The notes under the pieces are model-generated. The model was not told the DNA's origin, made no database searches, and worked only from the letters and a program-made list of their open reading frames with translations. DNA of 64,000 nt, taken from Agelas oroides. Its lineage: Eukaryota > Porifera > Demospongiae > Agelasida > Agelasidae. The stretch is from positions 16,371,011 to 16,435,010 of the forward strand of contig OX422185.1 of assembly GCA_949130485.1 (NCBI GenBank), given 5' to 3'. The position numbers and the translations under genes are program-made. Below are positions 35,867-46,617 of this stretch, one piece after another (the first letter of the stretch is position 1; each line of letters starts with the position of its first letter).

Positions 35867-36037
35867 CATTTTAGATATACGCCTAGATTTAGTCGCTTGG
35901 TCCGTTGAAAACCACATGGGTTTTGGATAGAAACGCTTGTCACTCGCTTCCCCTGGCACACAACGACAAAGTTGCTCCGAGCCGCCCTCAAGTAAGTTGA
36001 GTATTACCCATAGGTGTTGAAAAGTTGTACCTGCCAT
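35867..36037 (-). CDS. Exon candidate, minus strand (57 codons)
   Basis: A frame beginning with ATG at 36037 (purine at -3, G at +4) reads MAGTTFQHLWVILNLLEGGS, then EQLCRCVPGEASDKRFYPKP, and ends ATKSRRISKM at a perfect GTAAGT donor in phase 0. The frame also extends upstream of the ATG, where CATTTTGTCTTCAG could be an acceptor, so it may be an internal exon. No downstream partner exon was found; the sequence below 35867 is dispersed repeat. It could be a host gene fragment or part of a transposon ORF. The family was not recognised. Confidence 0.35.
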
Positions 36038-36349
36038 CCTCTCTGAAGACAAAATGTGACGCCAAAAGTCACGAACTTTGTCATCGCCGCTCACCTTAGT
36101 ACGCTGTACGTAAGAATTAATACTATACTGGTTAAAAGGTACGCATAGTACTGTTATATGTTGCGGTTCCTGCACGGAAAAAGAAAGGTAAATATTTTTC
36201 ATGAATATTAATGAGCAAACTGTATCCCGTAACCTTAACATATTTACCAAAAAAAAAGCTCAACACAAGAATGCATATATATGTGGCAGTTGCGGGTAGA
36301 AATCGAATATTATTCCGTTGTGCAATTTGACTGTTACCGCGTTCAAAGT

Positions 36350-36472
36350 GCCGTAGCGCAAAACTTCCGTTAAGGGCGGGGCTCATATGCGCAGCAAAGA
36401 TGCATGAATACCTGTACATGTAAGTCTACATAGTGCATATGAGCCCTGCCCTTAATGGATGTTTTGCGCTAC
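36350..36472. mobile_element. Hairpin MITE, GCCC..TTAATGG family
   Basis: GTAGCGCAAAACTTCCGTTAAGG at the left pairs with CCTTAATGGATGTTTTGCGCTAC at the right, and CATATGAG / CTCATATG continue inward. It is related to the element at 59332 and to fragments near 22600, 37800, 38470 and 46900. It is non-coding. Confidence 0.8.
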
Positions 36473-36713
36473 ATTCTTTAGGCCAGCATGTAGTATTAAG
36501 ACCAGTGTAACCTAGCAACGTACAAAACATTTTGTGGTGTACCCACTCAAAACTGTTTAGATATGCGAGTAGAGATGAAAAATTTTACTGCTGTAATTGC
36601 TATGTAATAGTTTTCATATTGTAGATGCATGAATGTCTGATGTGTGTACAAGTGACATTTCAGGCTATTTATTGGTAATACGTAAAGATGTTGTGTTGTG
36701 ATATCACATGCGA

Positions 36714-36784
36714 ATTCGTACCAGGCTCTCCCCCTCCTTTTTTGATTTTTGTCATGGCAAGGGGAGAGCCTGGGAATGAGGCTA
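36714..36784. mobile_element. Hairpin MITE, CCCAGG/CCTGGG family
   Basis: CCAGGCTCTCCCC and GGGGAGAGCCTGG form the arms, with a T-rich loop and the usual AATGAGGCTA end. It closely resembles the copy at 16960. Confidence 0.75.
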
Positions 36785-37905
36785 GCAGTATGAACGTGTA
36801 ATGGAAATACACAACAGAATAGAATAGCCTTCAATTTCTACACAGAGCTGTCACCTGTTTTGTAGTCGACCTTATTTGTTGGGTGTGGTTACAAAATTGG
36901 TAACCATTATTCATGTTGCTATGGTGATCCCAATTTTTAAATTATATGGCATGCAAGTCTGGTAGTCTAAAAACTCCAATCTGAAATATAGTAGTCTTGG
37001 GCCCTATGGTTGATTCTTAAAAATTGTCAAAGTTTGGTTGTACAAGTATCAGTGCATGTGCGTTGCTTTGGAGTTCTGTGGTATGTAAATGGCAAAAAGT
37101 AGCATCGCCATAGCAACAACTACTTCCAAGTTAGTAGCATCACCAATAACTTAATCTCAAAAATAGGCCACCCCCTTTCTTGAATGGAGTTTTGCTTTTC
37201 TCTGGAAAGTAGGCCCACTGAAGAACTGTGTAAGAGGAGGGACTAACAAATGAAGGCAGACACCATTTGCTGGTATTGCATAAGCAAGCCCATGACAAAG
37301 AGGCATTGCAGAATCACTGCATGCGTACATAAATGGGGCTAGACTAACTGCTTGTGAGGTGGGCGTATTTGGAGAAATATCACAACTCTCGAAAATACAC
37401 CCACCCCCTCTTTGAGGAACCACTTACATTATGTAAGTTCATCCCCCTTGGGCTAATAGGGTAGTTTTTTTGTTTGTACAAGGTACAGTATCATTTCTTA
37501 GTGAACTGCTTGTTATATGCAGTTGGTAGCCAACTAGTAGCCAATTGGTAACCATCCTCCCTATGTATACTTGTTAACTGAGTAATGAGCTCCCAGACCC
37601 TCCATGTGTCTCAGTAGTGAGGGAAGAATAACCTGTTGCCATGGTGATGACCATGTTGTATGCCTTCTGGCAGTTGATGTCACAACATGGGTAGATGGAA
37701 TAGCCTCGTCATAAATAATTTTGTCCCAATCCCATATGTGACGTGTAGAAATCAAAAAAGGTTATTCTGTTGCATATTTTGAGCGTGTTGCCATGTATAA
37801 AGTGCTGTATCGCTGAACTTCCGCTAAGGGTGGGGCTCATACACACTTTGTAGATGCATCAGATATTCATGCATCAGCGAAGCGCGTGTGATATTATTAA
37901 GAATA

Positions 37906-38420
37906 GCCTGTGACCAAGCCCTCCATCTCACTGTTACAAAACCAAGTGGGAGGCAGGGACCTTAATTTGAGGCAATGTTAAAAAGTACTGGGGTGAACTT
38001 GTTTTCTGATGCGGTTGAACAAGGAGAGGGAGTGCTTGGTTTACATGTGGACTGTTTGCCACCATGAAATTCGGTGGCAGTCGTGCACATGCGTATTTGT
38101 ACGTATACCAATGGTGTCACACACTCACCATGTAGAATGTTCCAGATGGCATTCTATTTGATCAAGTCCGATCTTGCACTGTCCTATGCCTTCTGACTGT
38201 TAGGTACGTACCTCAACATGAAGCTCAGGAAAGAACAGGTTGCCCCCACAGAGTGCATATACTGAGGAAAAGATATCTTTGTGTTACCCACCAATTCTGG
38301 AGGTCAGTTTGCTACCAGACACTCGTTTGTATTCAACTGTATGAAACTAGGACAATTTGAGCTTGGTCGACCAGTTACATGTCAGTTAGCAGGGATGTTT
38401 GTAGCACAGTCTTCTAAGAA
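37906..38420. repeat. Dispersed repeat shared with 46930-47400 and 59600-59960
   Basis: This segment (CCAAGCCCTCCATCTCACTG, GATGCGGTTGAACAAGGAGA, then TTCCAGATGGCATTCTATTTG) is repeated at 46930-47400 with substitutions and a few indels. A more diverged copy of its right part occurs at 59600-59960. The three copies share order and orientation, so this is a transposon family or an old segmental duplication rather than coincidence. No ORF is conserved between the copies. Confidence 0.75.
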
Positions 38421-39552
38421 CTCCTTGCTGTTATAGTGAGCATCAACAAGGCGACTGTTTGTAGCGCTGTATAAAGCACTGTATCGCTGAACTTCCACTA
38501 AGGTCGGGGCTCATACACACTTTGTAGATGCAACTCTAGCGCCAGTTGAACAGAATGAGGCTATGCAAAAGTTTCTGTCGAATCTACACTCAGAACTCAG
38601 CAACAATGGAGGACTCATGTTTACAGTGCTGGGCTATATTTGAAGTCAGAGTGTATGGGCAATAGTTTGAGTATCAAAACCACACACTCCAGGCTGTCTC
38701 CCCCATTTCGTATACAGGTGGTATGAGACTGAGGCTGGTGAGGGAGTCTGGGAATGAGGCTAGCTTGTGCTATGATTACACAACAAACTGTACAAACTAT
38801 GGCTCTCTCCTCACCCAACACAAGACTTGTTGCCATGGCTCCTGAGTACAAGGCTAAACAAGGGTGACCTAGTGTCCTAAAAGAAATTTCCACCAGTCCC
38901 TAGGCCTGAACGCGAGGCTAAACCCCATGGTAGCCATGACAACAAGTCTTATCTTGATTGGACATTATCAGGCTGCTGTGGGTGGGTTGTACAAGGCATG
39001 TCCAAATATGGTTACTTGTCACTGTGTGGTCAGTATGCTGTATCAAGCTAATTGAGTTGGTGGACAGTCACCTGTTACTCTGTGGTCAAGGTAAGAGTGC
39101 TCAGTGGTAGGATCCCCTTTCTCTACAGTACAATGTGTCTAAAGTGGGGAGAGGGTGTTGACTTGAATATTCAATAATTGTTCTTGACTGTACAAGGCAT
39201 TGACAATATTCACAATGGCTTCGTTGTAGCTGTCCAGAAGAATGGCAGCTGGTCATGTACCACTGGCAGCTATAAGCTTATTAAGAGGCAGCAAAGTAAC
39301 TAATCACTGGACTGAAGTGGACTGATCTCGCAAAAACGTCAGAATAAGTTAATAAACCACCACAATTGGAAACAAATTGAGCACATGTACAAGACAAGCA
39401 GCTGACAACAACAAATGGTATTGGGCTTGTGGGATGCCATGTAAACTGTGTATAAACCCTGCCCTCACCCCAGACTTGCATCCTGTAACTGGCCATGAGT
39501 AAAATAAGTGACTCATCAGGGTGACCTGCGTAGTCTGTTCCTGTGACCGAGC

Positions 39553-39690
39553 GAGTAGAGTACAGTGGGGAGAGAATGTGCCTCTACTGTTTTCATTTCA
39601 GGTTTTGTGTACAAGATTGGTTATGTAGATTGCGTGCATGCCGAGGGGCTTGCATGAATACTCTCCCCATTGTACTCTACTCACTCGGAA
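39553..39690. mobile_element. Small TIR element
   Basis: GAGCGAGTAGAGTACAGTGG at the left and CATTGTACTCTACTCACTCG at the right are imperfect inverted ends; GGGAGAG / CTCTCCC continues inward. It is non-coding. The target duplication is unclear. Confidence 0.65.
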
Positions 39691-39942
39691 GCGTAACGGA
39701 GTAGATTTACTGCTGCCGGCAGGAGGCGCATCATGAATATTGAGGTATTACTCGAGGGGGTTATATGTATGTATTGGTAAGCACTTGTGGTGCATGTAAA
39801 CTAACCCCGTCTCTCTCAGACACACACACACTTACAGTTTGTATCATGGTGTGTGACGGGATAATCTGTACCGCTGTCTTGTGTACCTGCCATTCACGCT
39901 AACACAGATTTCATTTTTCCATGTACCATAGGGTGTGTAGTT

Positions 39943-39984
39943 GCCACTGGACCAGCTGCTACCAGTAGCAGCTGGTCCAGTGGC
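39943..39984. repeat. Perfect 20-bp-arm palindrome
   Basis: GCCACTGGACCAGCTGCTAC is followed after two bases by its exact reverse complement, and the word GGTAGCAGCTG occurs once more just downstream (about 39988-40000). It may be an extruding hairpin or the core of a small element. Confidence 0.85.
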
Positions 39985-40189
39985 TATTGGTAGCAGCTGA
40001 AAATGAGTTAATTGAATCATGATACAAGACAGCTGTACCATGTGCCTTGTGATTCAGTGGGATGTACCTTAATTGAGTTTGTGTGTAACTCTGGTACACT
40101 ACCAGTAAGCCCTGCAAAACATTGATAGCCATCACCATGGTAACATGTTTTCTTTCCTTGTTATTGAGATACAGGAACAGTACCCCTAG

Positions 40190-40262
40190 GCTCATCCCAG
40201 GCCTTCCCACTGTCCAGTTTTTGATCTCTTGAAGTATGCAAAAATGGAGGGGGAAGGCCTGG
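40190..40262. mobile_element. Hairpin MITE, CCCAGG/CCTGGG family
   Basis: It has CATCCCAGGCCTTCCCACTG at the left and GGGGGAAGGCCTGG at the right, with the CCAGTTTTTGATC inner word shared with the copy at 26340. Its right terminus is altered. Confidence 0.65.
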
Positions 40263-41398
40263 TTCATTTATCACATGAGTAATGTCAGTGTCTAGTGGGA
40301 CTGAGTGGCGTAGTGTAACCAAGCACTCCAGGTACAGTACCCCTCCACACTGCAAACCGTTGATAGCCATCACCATGGTAACATGTTTTTTTCTGGTATT
40401 GAGACACATGTGGAGAGTCTAAGAGTTCCTTAGTCAGTTAACCCTTTAACCACCGCTAACGCCGTTTGACTTTGGCCACATGTTATCAGTTGGCAAGGGG
40501 GAGGTTGGTGGGTTTCAGCACGGGGTGCCTCACCTTGTTAGCACAAATGGGTGTAGAAACCACTCCTCTCCCCCTGTAGGGACACCATTTCTGTTGCTGT
40601 AGACAGTGTTAAGTCAGGAAGAGCGCTTGCTGGTCGGAGAGCCCTGATCATTGAAAGCTCACTAATGGTGGGTGTGGTCAAGGTCAGACCACCCAGAGAA
40701 TAGCTCAAGGAAGTTTTAGCTCAAGTTTCCAGTGCTAGCTCCCAGCAGAAGTGGAAATACGGAGCAAAGAAGGCATCCATAGCCTAAAACAAGACATGTA
40801 ATGAAAGGCCTATAAAGTTAACGAGGACAGACAATGGCTAACATGTATGTTTCACACAGTCATACAAACTGCAAGCAGTGTGTACATGTGAAAAATGTCC
40901 ATGTGCAGGTACTCCTTCGCCCTCACATACATGACGGTAATCAAGTGCGACTGTAGGCACTAGTCATTGATGTTGAAATTCAATGATGTCACAACGAGGT
41001 CATTTCATTATCACAGCCAATGGGTATTGGTACCAGGGATATTAAGGCTAACCTGTGAACAAGTCCTCCCTCTCTTTGTCATAAGATTGAAGGAGAGGAT
41101 GTAGCATTGCCACCAGCTGTAGTATCACTGCTATACAAAATAGTAGCTATGATACAGCCACTGCTTGACAGTAGGCAGTCGATAAATTTTTATGATTTCT
41201 ATAATTGAGTTAATTGTCATTAGCGGCCATGTAACCTCAATTAGTAAGATACCTGAAAACTAGTCTCTTCACCTCGAAGAGACATTACTGCATGCTACAT
41301 CAAAACCTGAACATTTTCTAAGTATATTATGTTACGTATGTTCTCCCAACATGGATACATTGATTATATCCATCCTCCTCCCCACAACTCTCTCACAG

Positions 41399-41486
41399 CT
41401 GAGAAGGCAACGGAGATACTGAGGGAGGTCAAGCAGACTCAGGAGATATTCAAGAAACAACGGGAGACAACCAAACTGGAGCAGAG
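41399..41486 (+). CDS. Exon candidate, plus strand (about 29 codons), coiled-coil-like
   Basis: The acceptor is CACAACTCTCTCACAG and the donor is GCAGAG|GTACTT. The frame reads EKATEILREVKQTQEIFKKQ, then RETTKLEQ, highly charged and helix-forming with heptad-like hydrophobic spacing. It starts two bases into a codon, which is what the phase-1 end of the exon at 32640 requires. These features are typical of a real internal exon. The gene was not recognised, and a coiled coil alone does not indicate function. Confidence 0.45.
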
Positions 41487-42043
41487 GTACTTTGTACACA
41501 TTACAGCTTTGTGCCTGTGGCTATGTATTGTACAGAGAGTTACTTTCACTGGAGAAACCTTTTGTTTGCAAATTTCACGTTTCCCCGGCAATTCACAAAA
41601 ATGTTACCTACATAAAATTCACCTAAACCCAGAGTCAGTCCTGAACAATGTTAATAGTCTATTCTCTGCTAGTCATGGCCTCCCTATGTTATTACTAGAG
41701 TGCTGATTTTGTGCTACCAAAGCCAAATGTCTCAGACTGTTATTGGTGGTTGCTCCTGTTTCAAGTACCGTCACCCTTGAAACTGTGACAGACTTGGGAT
41801 CATATGGATGTTACCGCCCTCTCACTGACAAGGAAGAATTTTCCTAAATGCTGTTCACCAGAGTCTTAACTTCATAGCAAGCAGTCCATGATTTGCAGCG
41901 AATATTTGATTAGTTCGCATCCAAATATTTAGGCTGGGCTTAGAAAATGCTGATATGCTAATTTCCCTTAATAAGAACCTCCCTGCATTGTGTCTGGTGT
42001 AAACTTAAACCTCCCCTAATTAAGTTGGGACCTCCTAGCAATC

Positions 42044-43514
42044 TAGCTTCGTCCCCAGGCCACTCCCAGATTTTATCTCGCAGCTGTGGAGAAAACTGCA
42101 GAAGGCCTGGGACCATTACTACATCACAGACCAGAAATGGTACGTGGTGGACTCGGTTTCGTAATGATGGTAAAACGTGCCCATGCAATAAGAAGCCAGT
42201 ACAGCAAGCGATCGAGCAGTAAAACTACCTAGACGTTTTGCCAGCAGCTACAGACTTTGTAAGTACCAAGTGACTAACGAAGAATGTGTAGACGTAAGTG
42301 GAAGGCGTTATGCGTGTACATCGACTGAGGAAAGCAGCAGGCTGAGGGCAAGCACAGAGCACAAAATAAGATCTAATATTTGGTAGGCCATTTGTCAGAC
42401 CAATATCAAATTTGATTGGCCACTTTTCCAAATTGCTTGGACAATAAGAGCATAAAAGGAACACCCGCTACCACTCGCTCTAGCATGCTCTTGCTTCAGC
42501 AAACTCTTTGCATAAATATGCTGGTCTGCTCGTGCATGGTTGTGAATGTTGCTGGTGCGTACTGACTCGGCACCAAGAAGCCATCGTTCACTGAAGTTTC
42601 TTCTAGTAGCGATTCTTCTCTTGAACTTGGCACATACACTGCATCTTTTTTCTACCGCTCAGTTCCGTGTCACAATCAAGCCATGTGACTATCAGGCACT
42701 CCTGATCCATATCCGATTCCGTTTTTGGTACGTAGCATACACTACATTCCTTTTCTTTGGCTCTGGGGCCGACGCATCACTCAAACTCTGGGCTCTTTTC
42801 ATGCTGCACTAGCTATAAACGCACTACTACAACTGACTACATAGCCACGAAGTGCTGATCTAGCAATTTGACTCCACGTGCTTGTAGCGTGTGTGCGCAT
42901 GCCTAGACGCCACCCATAAAACTCTCGTGATCGATTGTTTGGAAGGTAAGACTGACCGCGTAACATTTAACGCGGTGCGGTCACTTTAGTTAAATGTCCG
43001 GAAATTGGCCGATGGCCGGCTGTTATTTTGTGCTCTGCAAGCATGTCGCTCTGTGTCAAAGTAAGTGTCTGTACTCGGGCCACTATTCTCAAGGAGGCTC
43101 AGAGCCGGGGCTAGAACAGCTTAGATAATTTGTACATACCTACAAGTAGCCTTGCCATCTGTTTCTCCGTCCTTGAGGATAGTGGCCCGAGTGCAGAGAC
43201 TTTAATATTTTGACATGGAGCGACACGCTTGCCCTCAGCCTGCTGCTTTCCTCAGTCGACGTACACACATAACGCCTTCCACTTACGTCTACACATCCTT
43301 CGTACTTGCAAAGTCCGTAGCTGTTGGCAAAATGTCCAGGCAAACTTTACTATTTGATCACTTACTGGTCACTTATTGCGTGGGAACGTTGCCATCATTA
43401 CGAAACCGAGTCCACCATTTCCAGTCCGTGACATAGTAATGGTCCCAGGCCTTCTGCCAGAGTTTTCTCCACAGCTGCGAGATAAAATCTGGGAGTAGCC
43501 TGGGGACGAGGCTA
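42044..43514. mobile_element. Foldback element with arms of about 300 bp
   Basis: The left arm (about 42044-42375) is the imperfect reverse complement of the right arm (about 43222-43514 plus 43018-43042). Landmarks: TAGCTTCGTCCCCAGGC / GCCTGGGGACGAGGCTA at the tips, GGACTCGGTTTCGTAATGATGG / CCATCATTACGAAACCGAGTCC, and GTAGACGTAAGTGGAAGGCG / CGCCTTCCACTTACGTCTAC. The tips carry the CCCAGG/CCTGGG signature of the window's MITE family, so this may be its long member. The centre (42376-43017) has no recognisable transposase. A peptide-like reading in the arms (VDVSGRRY, then CTSTEESSRLRAS) is shared by both copies and may be a relic of coding sequence. Confidence 0.8.
43043..43221. mobile_element. 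Palindromic insertion nested in the foldback right arm
   Basis: CATGTCGCTCTGTGTCAAA with ACTCGGGCCACTATTCTCAAGG at the left is mirrored by CCTTGAGGATAGTGGCCCGAGT and TTTTGACATGGAGCGACA at the right. The pair interrupts the right arm of the larger element, since the arm resumes at about 43222 and its missing inner end lies at 43018-43042. Confidence 0.65.
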
Positions 43515-43862
43515 CTAACAGTCTTTGATACTGTGGTTTGTGTGTACTTTGCGTGTGCTTGGAAGTCTTTGATTCGATGTTTGCATGTTTGAACCAATTA
43601 TCTGGGTATTCGTTTGCTAGGACATCCACATACGTATCTGGATTGCCAAAACCAACATTCGTTGCAGCCCTAATGATCGTCACATACGTAGGTCATAGCT
43701 CTCGTGACTTGTCACTTGTGATAGTCTTGGGTTACATTCCCATGTAGTTAGGGTTCACACAATTCTCAACAAAAAAATTTCTGTGAAAGATCATCTGTTT
43801 TCAAGTTTTCTCTTGTGAAGGAACAGTACAGTACATTACACTCTGTGGTTTGTGTAAGTGTA

Positions 43863-46617
43863 TTCCCAGTCTCATTCCCAGACTCTAAGTATGGTGCTGG
43901 GTCTCACTGAGGGTCTGGGTGAGTGTATTCCATTAGTCTCGTTCACAGACTCTCAGTATGGTACTGTGTATCACTGAGGGTCTGGGTGAGTGTGTTCCAT
44001 TAGTCTCGTTCACAGACTCTCAGTATGGTACTGTGTCTCACTGAGGGTATGGGTGAGTGTATTCCATTAGTCTCGTTCACAGACTCTCAGTATGGTACTG
44101 GGTCTCACTGAGGGTCTGGGTGAGTGTATGCCATTAGTCTCGTTCACAGGCTCTCAGTATGGTACTGGGTCTCACTGAGGGTCTGGAAGAGTCTATTCCA
44201 TTAGTCTCGTTCACAGACTCTCAGTATGGTACTGGGTCTCACTGAGGGTCTGGGTGAGTGTATTCCATTAGTCTCGTTCACAGACTCTCAGTATGGTACT
44301 GGGTCTCACTGAGGATGTGGGTGAGTGTATTACATTAGTCTCGTTCACAGACTCTCAGTATGGTACTGGGTCTCGCTGAGGGTCTGGGTGAGTGTGTTCC
44401 ATTAGTCTCGTTCACAGACTCTCAGTATGGTACTGGGTCTCACTGAGGATGTGGGTGAGTGTATTACATTAGTCTCGTTCACAGACTCTCAGTATGGTAC
44501 TGGGTGTCGCTGAGGGTCTGGGTGATTGTATTCCAATAGTCTCGTTCACAGGCTCTCAGTATGGTACTGGGTCTCACTGAGGGTCTGGGTGATTGTATTC
44601 CAATAGTCTCGTTCACAGACTCTCAGTATGGTACTGGGTCTCACTGAGGGTCTGGGTGAGTGTATTCCATTAGTCTCGTTCACAGACTCTCAGTATGGTA
44701 CTGTGTCTCACTGAGGGTCTCACTGAGTGTATTACAATAGTCTCGTTCACAGACTCTCAGTATGGTACTGGGTCTCACTGAGGGTCTGGGTGAGTGTATT
44801 CCATTAGTCTCGTTCACAGACTCTCAGTATGGTACTGGGTCTCACTGAGGGTCTGGGTGAGTGTATTCCATTAGTCTCGTTCACAGACTCTCAGTATGGT
44901 ACTGGGTCTCACTGAGGGTCTGGGTGAGTGTATTCGATTAGTCTCGTTCACAGACTCTCAGTATGGTACCGTGTCTCACTGAGGGTATGGGTGAGTGTAT
45001 GCCATTAGTCTCGTTCACAGACTCTCAGTATGGTACTGTGTCTCGCTGAGGGTCTGGGTGAGTGTATTCCATTAGTCTCGTTCACAGACTCTCAGTATGG
45101 TACTGTGTCTCACTGAGGGTCTGGGTGAGTGTATTCCATTAGTCTCGTTCACAGGCTCTCAGTATGGTACTGTGTCTCACTGAGGGTATGGGTGAGTGTA
45201 TTCCATTAGTCTCGTTCACAGGCTCTCAGTATGGTACTGTGTCTCACTGAGGGTCTGGGTGATTGTATTCCAATAGTCTCGTTCACAGACTCTCAGTATG
45301 GTACTGGGTCTCACTGAGGGTCTGGGTGAGTGTATTCCATTAGTCTCGTTCACAGACTCTCAGTATGGTACTGTGTCTCACTGAGGGTCTCACTGAGTGT
45401 ATTACAATAGTCTCGTTCACAGACTCTCAGTATGGTACTGGGTCTCACTGAGGGTCTGGGTGAGTGTATTCCATTAGTCTCGTTCACAGACTCTCAGTAT
45501 GGTACTGGGTCTCACTGAGGGTCTGGGTGAGTGTATTCCATTAGTCTCGTTCACAGACTCTCAGTATGGTACTGGGTCTCACTGAGGGTCTGGGTGAGTG
45601 TATTCGATTAGTCTCGTTCACAGACTCTCAGTATGGTACCGTGTCTCACTGAGGGTATGGGTGAGTGTATGCCATTAGTCTCGTTCACAGACTCTCAGTA
45701 TGGTACTGTGTCTCGCTGAGGGTCTGGGTGAGTGTATTCCATTAGTCTCGTTCACAGACTCTCAGTATGGTACTGTGTCTCACTGAGGGTCTGGGTGAGT
45801 GTATTCCATTAGTCTCGTTCACAGGCTCTCAGTATGGTACTGTGTCTCACTGAGGGTATGGGTGAGTGTATTACATTAGTCTCGTTCACTGACTCTCAGT
45901 ATGGTACTATGTCTCACTGAGGGTCTGGGTGAGTGTATTCGATTAGTCTCGTTCCCTGACTCTCAGTATGGTACCGGGTCTCACTGAGGGTCTGGGTGAG
46001 TGTATTCCATTAGTCTCGTTCCCAGACTCTCAGTATTGTACTGGGTCTCACTGAGGGTCTGGGTGAGTGTATTCCATTAGTCTCGTTTACAGACTCTCAG
46101 TATGGTACCGGGTCTCACTGAGGGTCTGGGTGAGTGTATTCCATTAGTCTCGTTCCCAGACTCTTAGTATGGTACCGGGTCTCACTGACGGTCTGGGTGA
46201 GTGTATTCCATTAGTCTCGTTCACAGACTCTCAGTATGGTACCGGGTCTCACTGAGGGTCTGGGTGAGTGTATTCCATTAGTCTCGTTCACAGACTCAGT
46301 ATGGTACTGGGTCTCACTGAGGGTCTGGGTGAGTGTATTCCATTAGTCTCGTTCACAGACTCTCAGTATGGTTCCGGGTCTCACTGAGGGTCTGGGTGAG
46401 TGTATTCCATTAGTCTCGTTCACAGACTCTCAGTATGGTACCGGGTCTCACTGAGGGTCTGGGTGAGTGTATTCCATTAGTCTCGTTCACAGACTCTCAG
46501 TATGGTACTGTGTCTCACTGAGGGTCTGAGTGAGTGTATTACATTAGTCTCGTTCCCAGACTCTCAGTATGGTACTGGGTCTCACTGAGGGTCTGGGTTA
46601 GTGTATTCCATTAGTCT
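43863..46617. repeat. 67-bp satellite, about 41 copies, with a 670-bp higher-order repeat
   Basis: The unit contains ATTAGTCTCGTTCACAGACT, then CTCAGTATGGTACTGGGTCT, then CACTGAGGGTCTGGGTGAGT. Each monomer is a potential hairpin (CAGACTCTCAG / CTGAGGGTCTG). Marker variants (CTCACTGAGTGTATTACAATAG at about 44711 and 45381; GATTGTATTCCAATAG at about 44591 and 45261; a TATTCGATTAG unit at 44931 and 45601) recur at exactly 670 bp, ten units, showing a block duplication that matches until about 45870. No ORF persists. Confidence 0.97.

Larger units (their letters stand above)
36785..41398. other. Gene-free repeat mosaic
   Basis: Holds a CTCGAAAATAC / ACACCCACCCCC segment (about 37370-37410) that recurs near 47520-47600, copies of the GAACTTCCGCTAAGG repeat (37800-37880, 38470-38530), a segmental repeat shared with 46930 (see 37906), a MITE at 38690, a segment shared with 53040 (around 39190-39300), a TIR element at 39553, a perfect palindrome at 39943 and a MITE at 40190. 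The GATAGCCATCACCATGGTAACATG block occurs twice (about 40124 and 40360). No coding exon was found. Confidence 0.6.
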
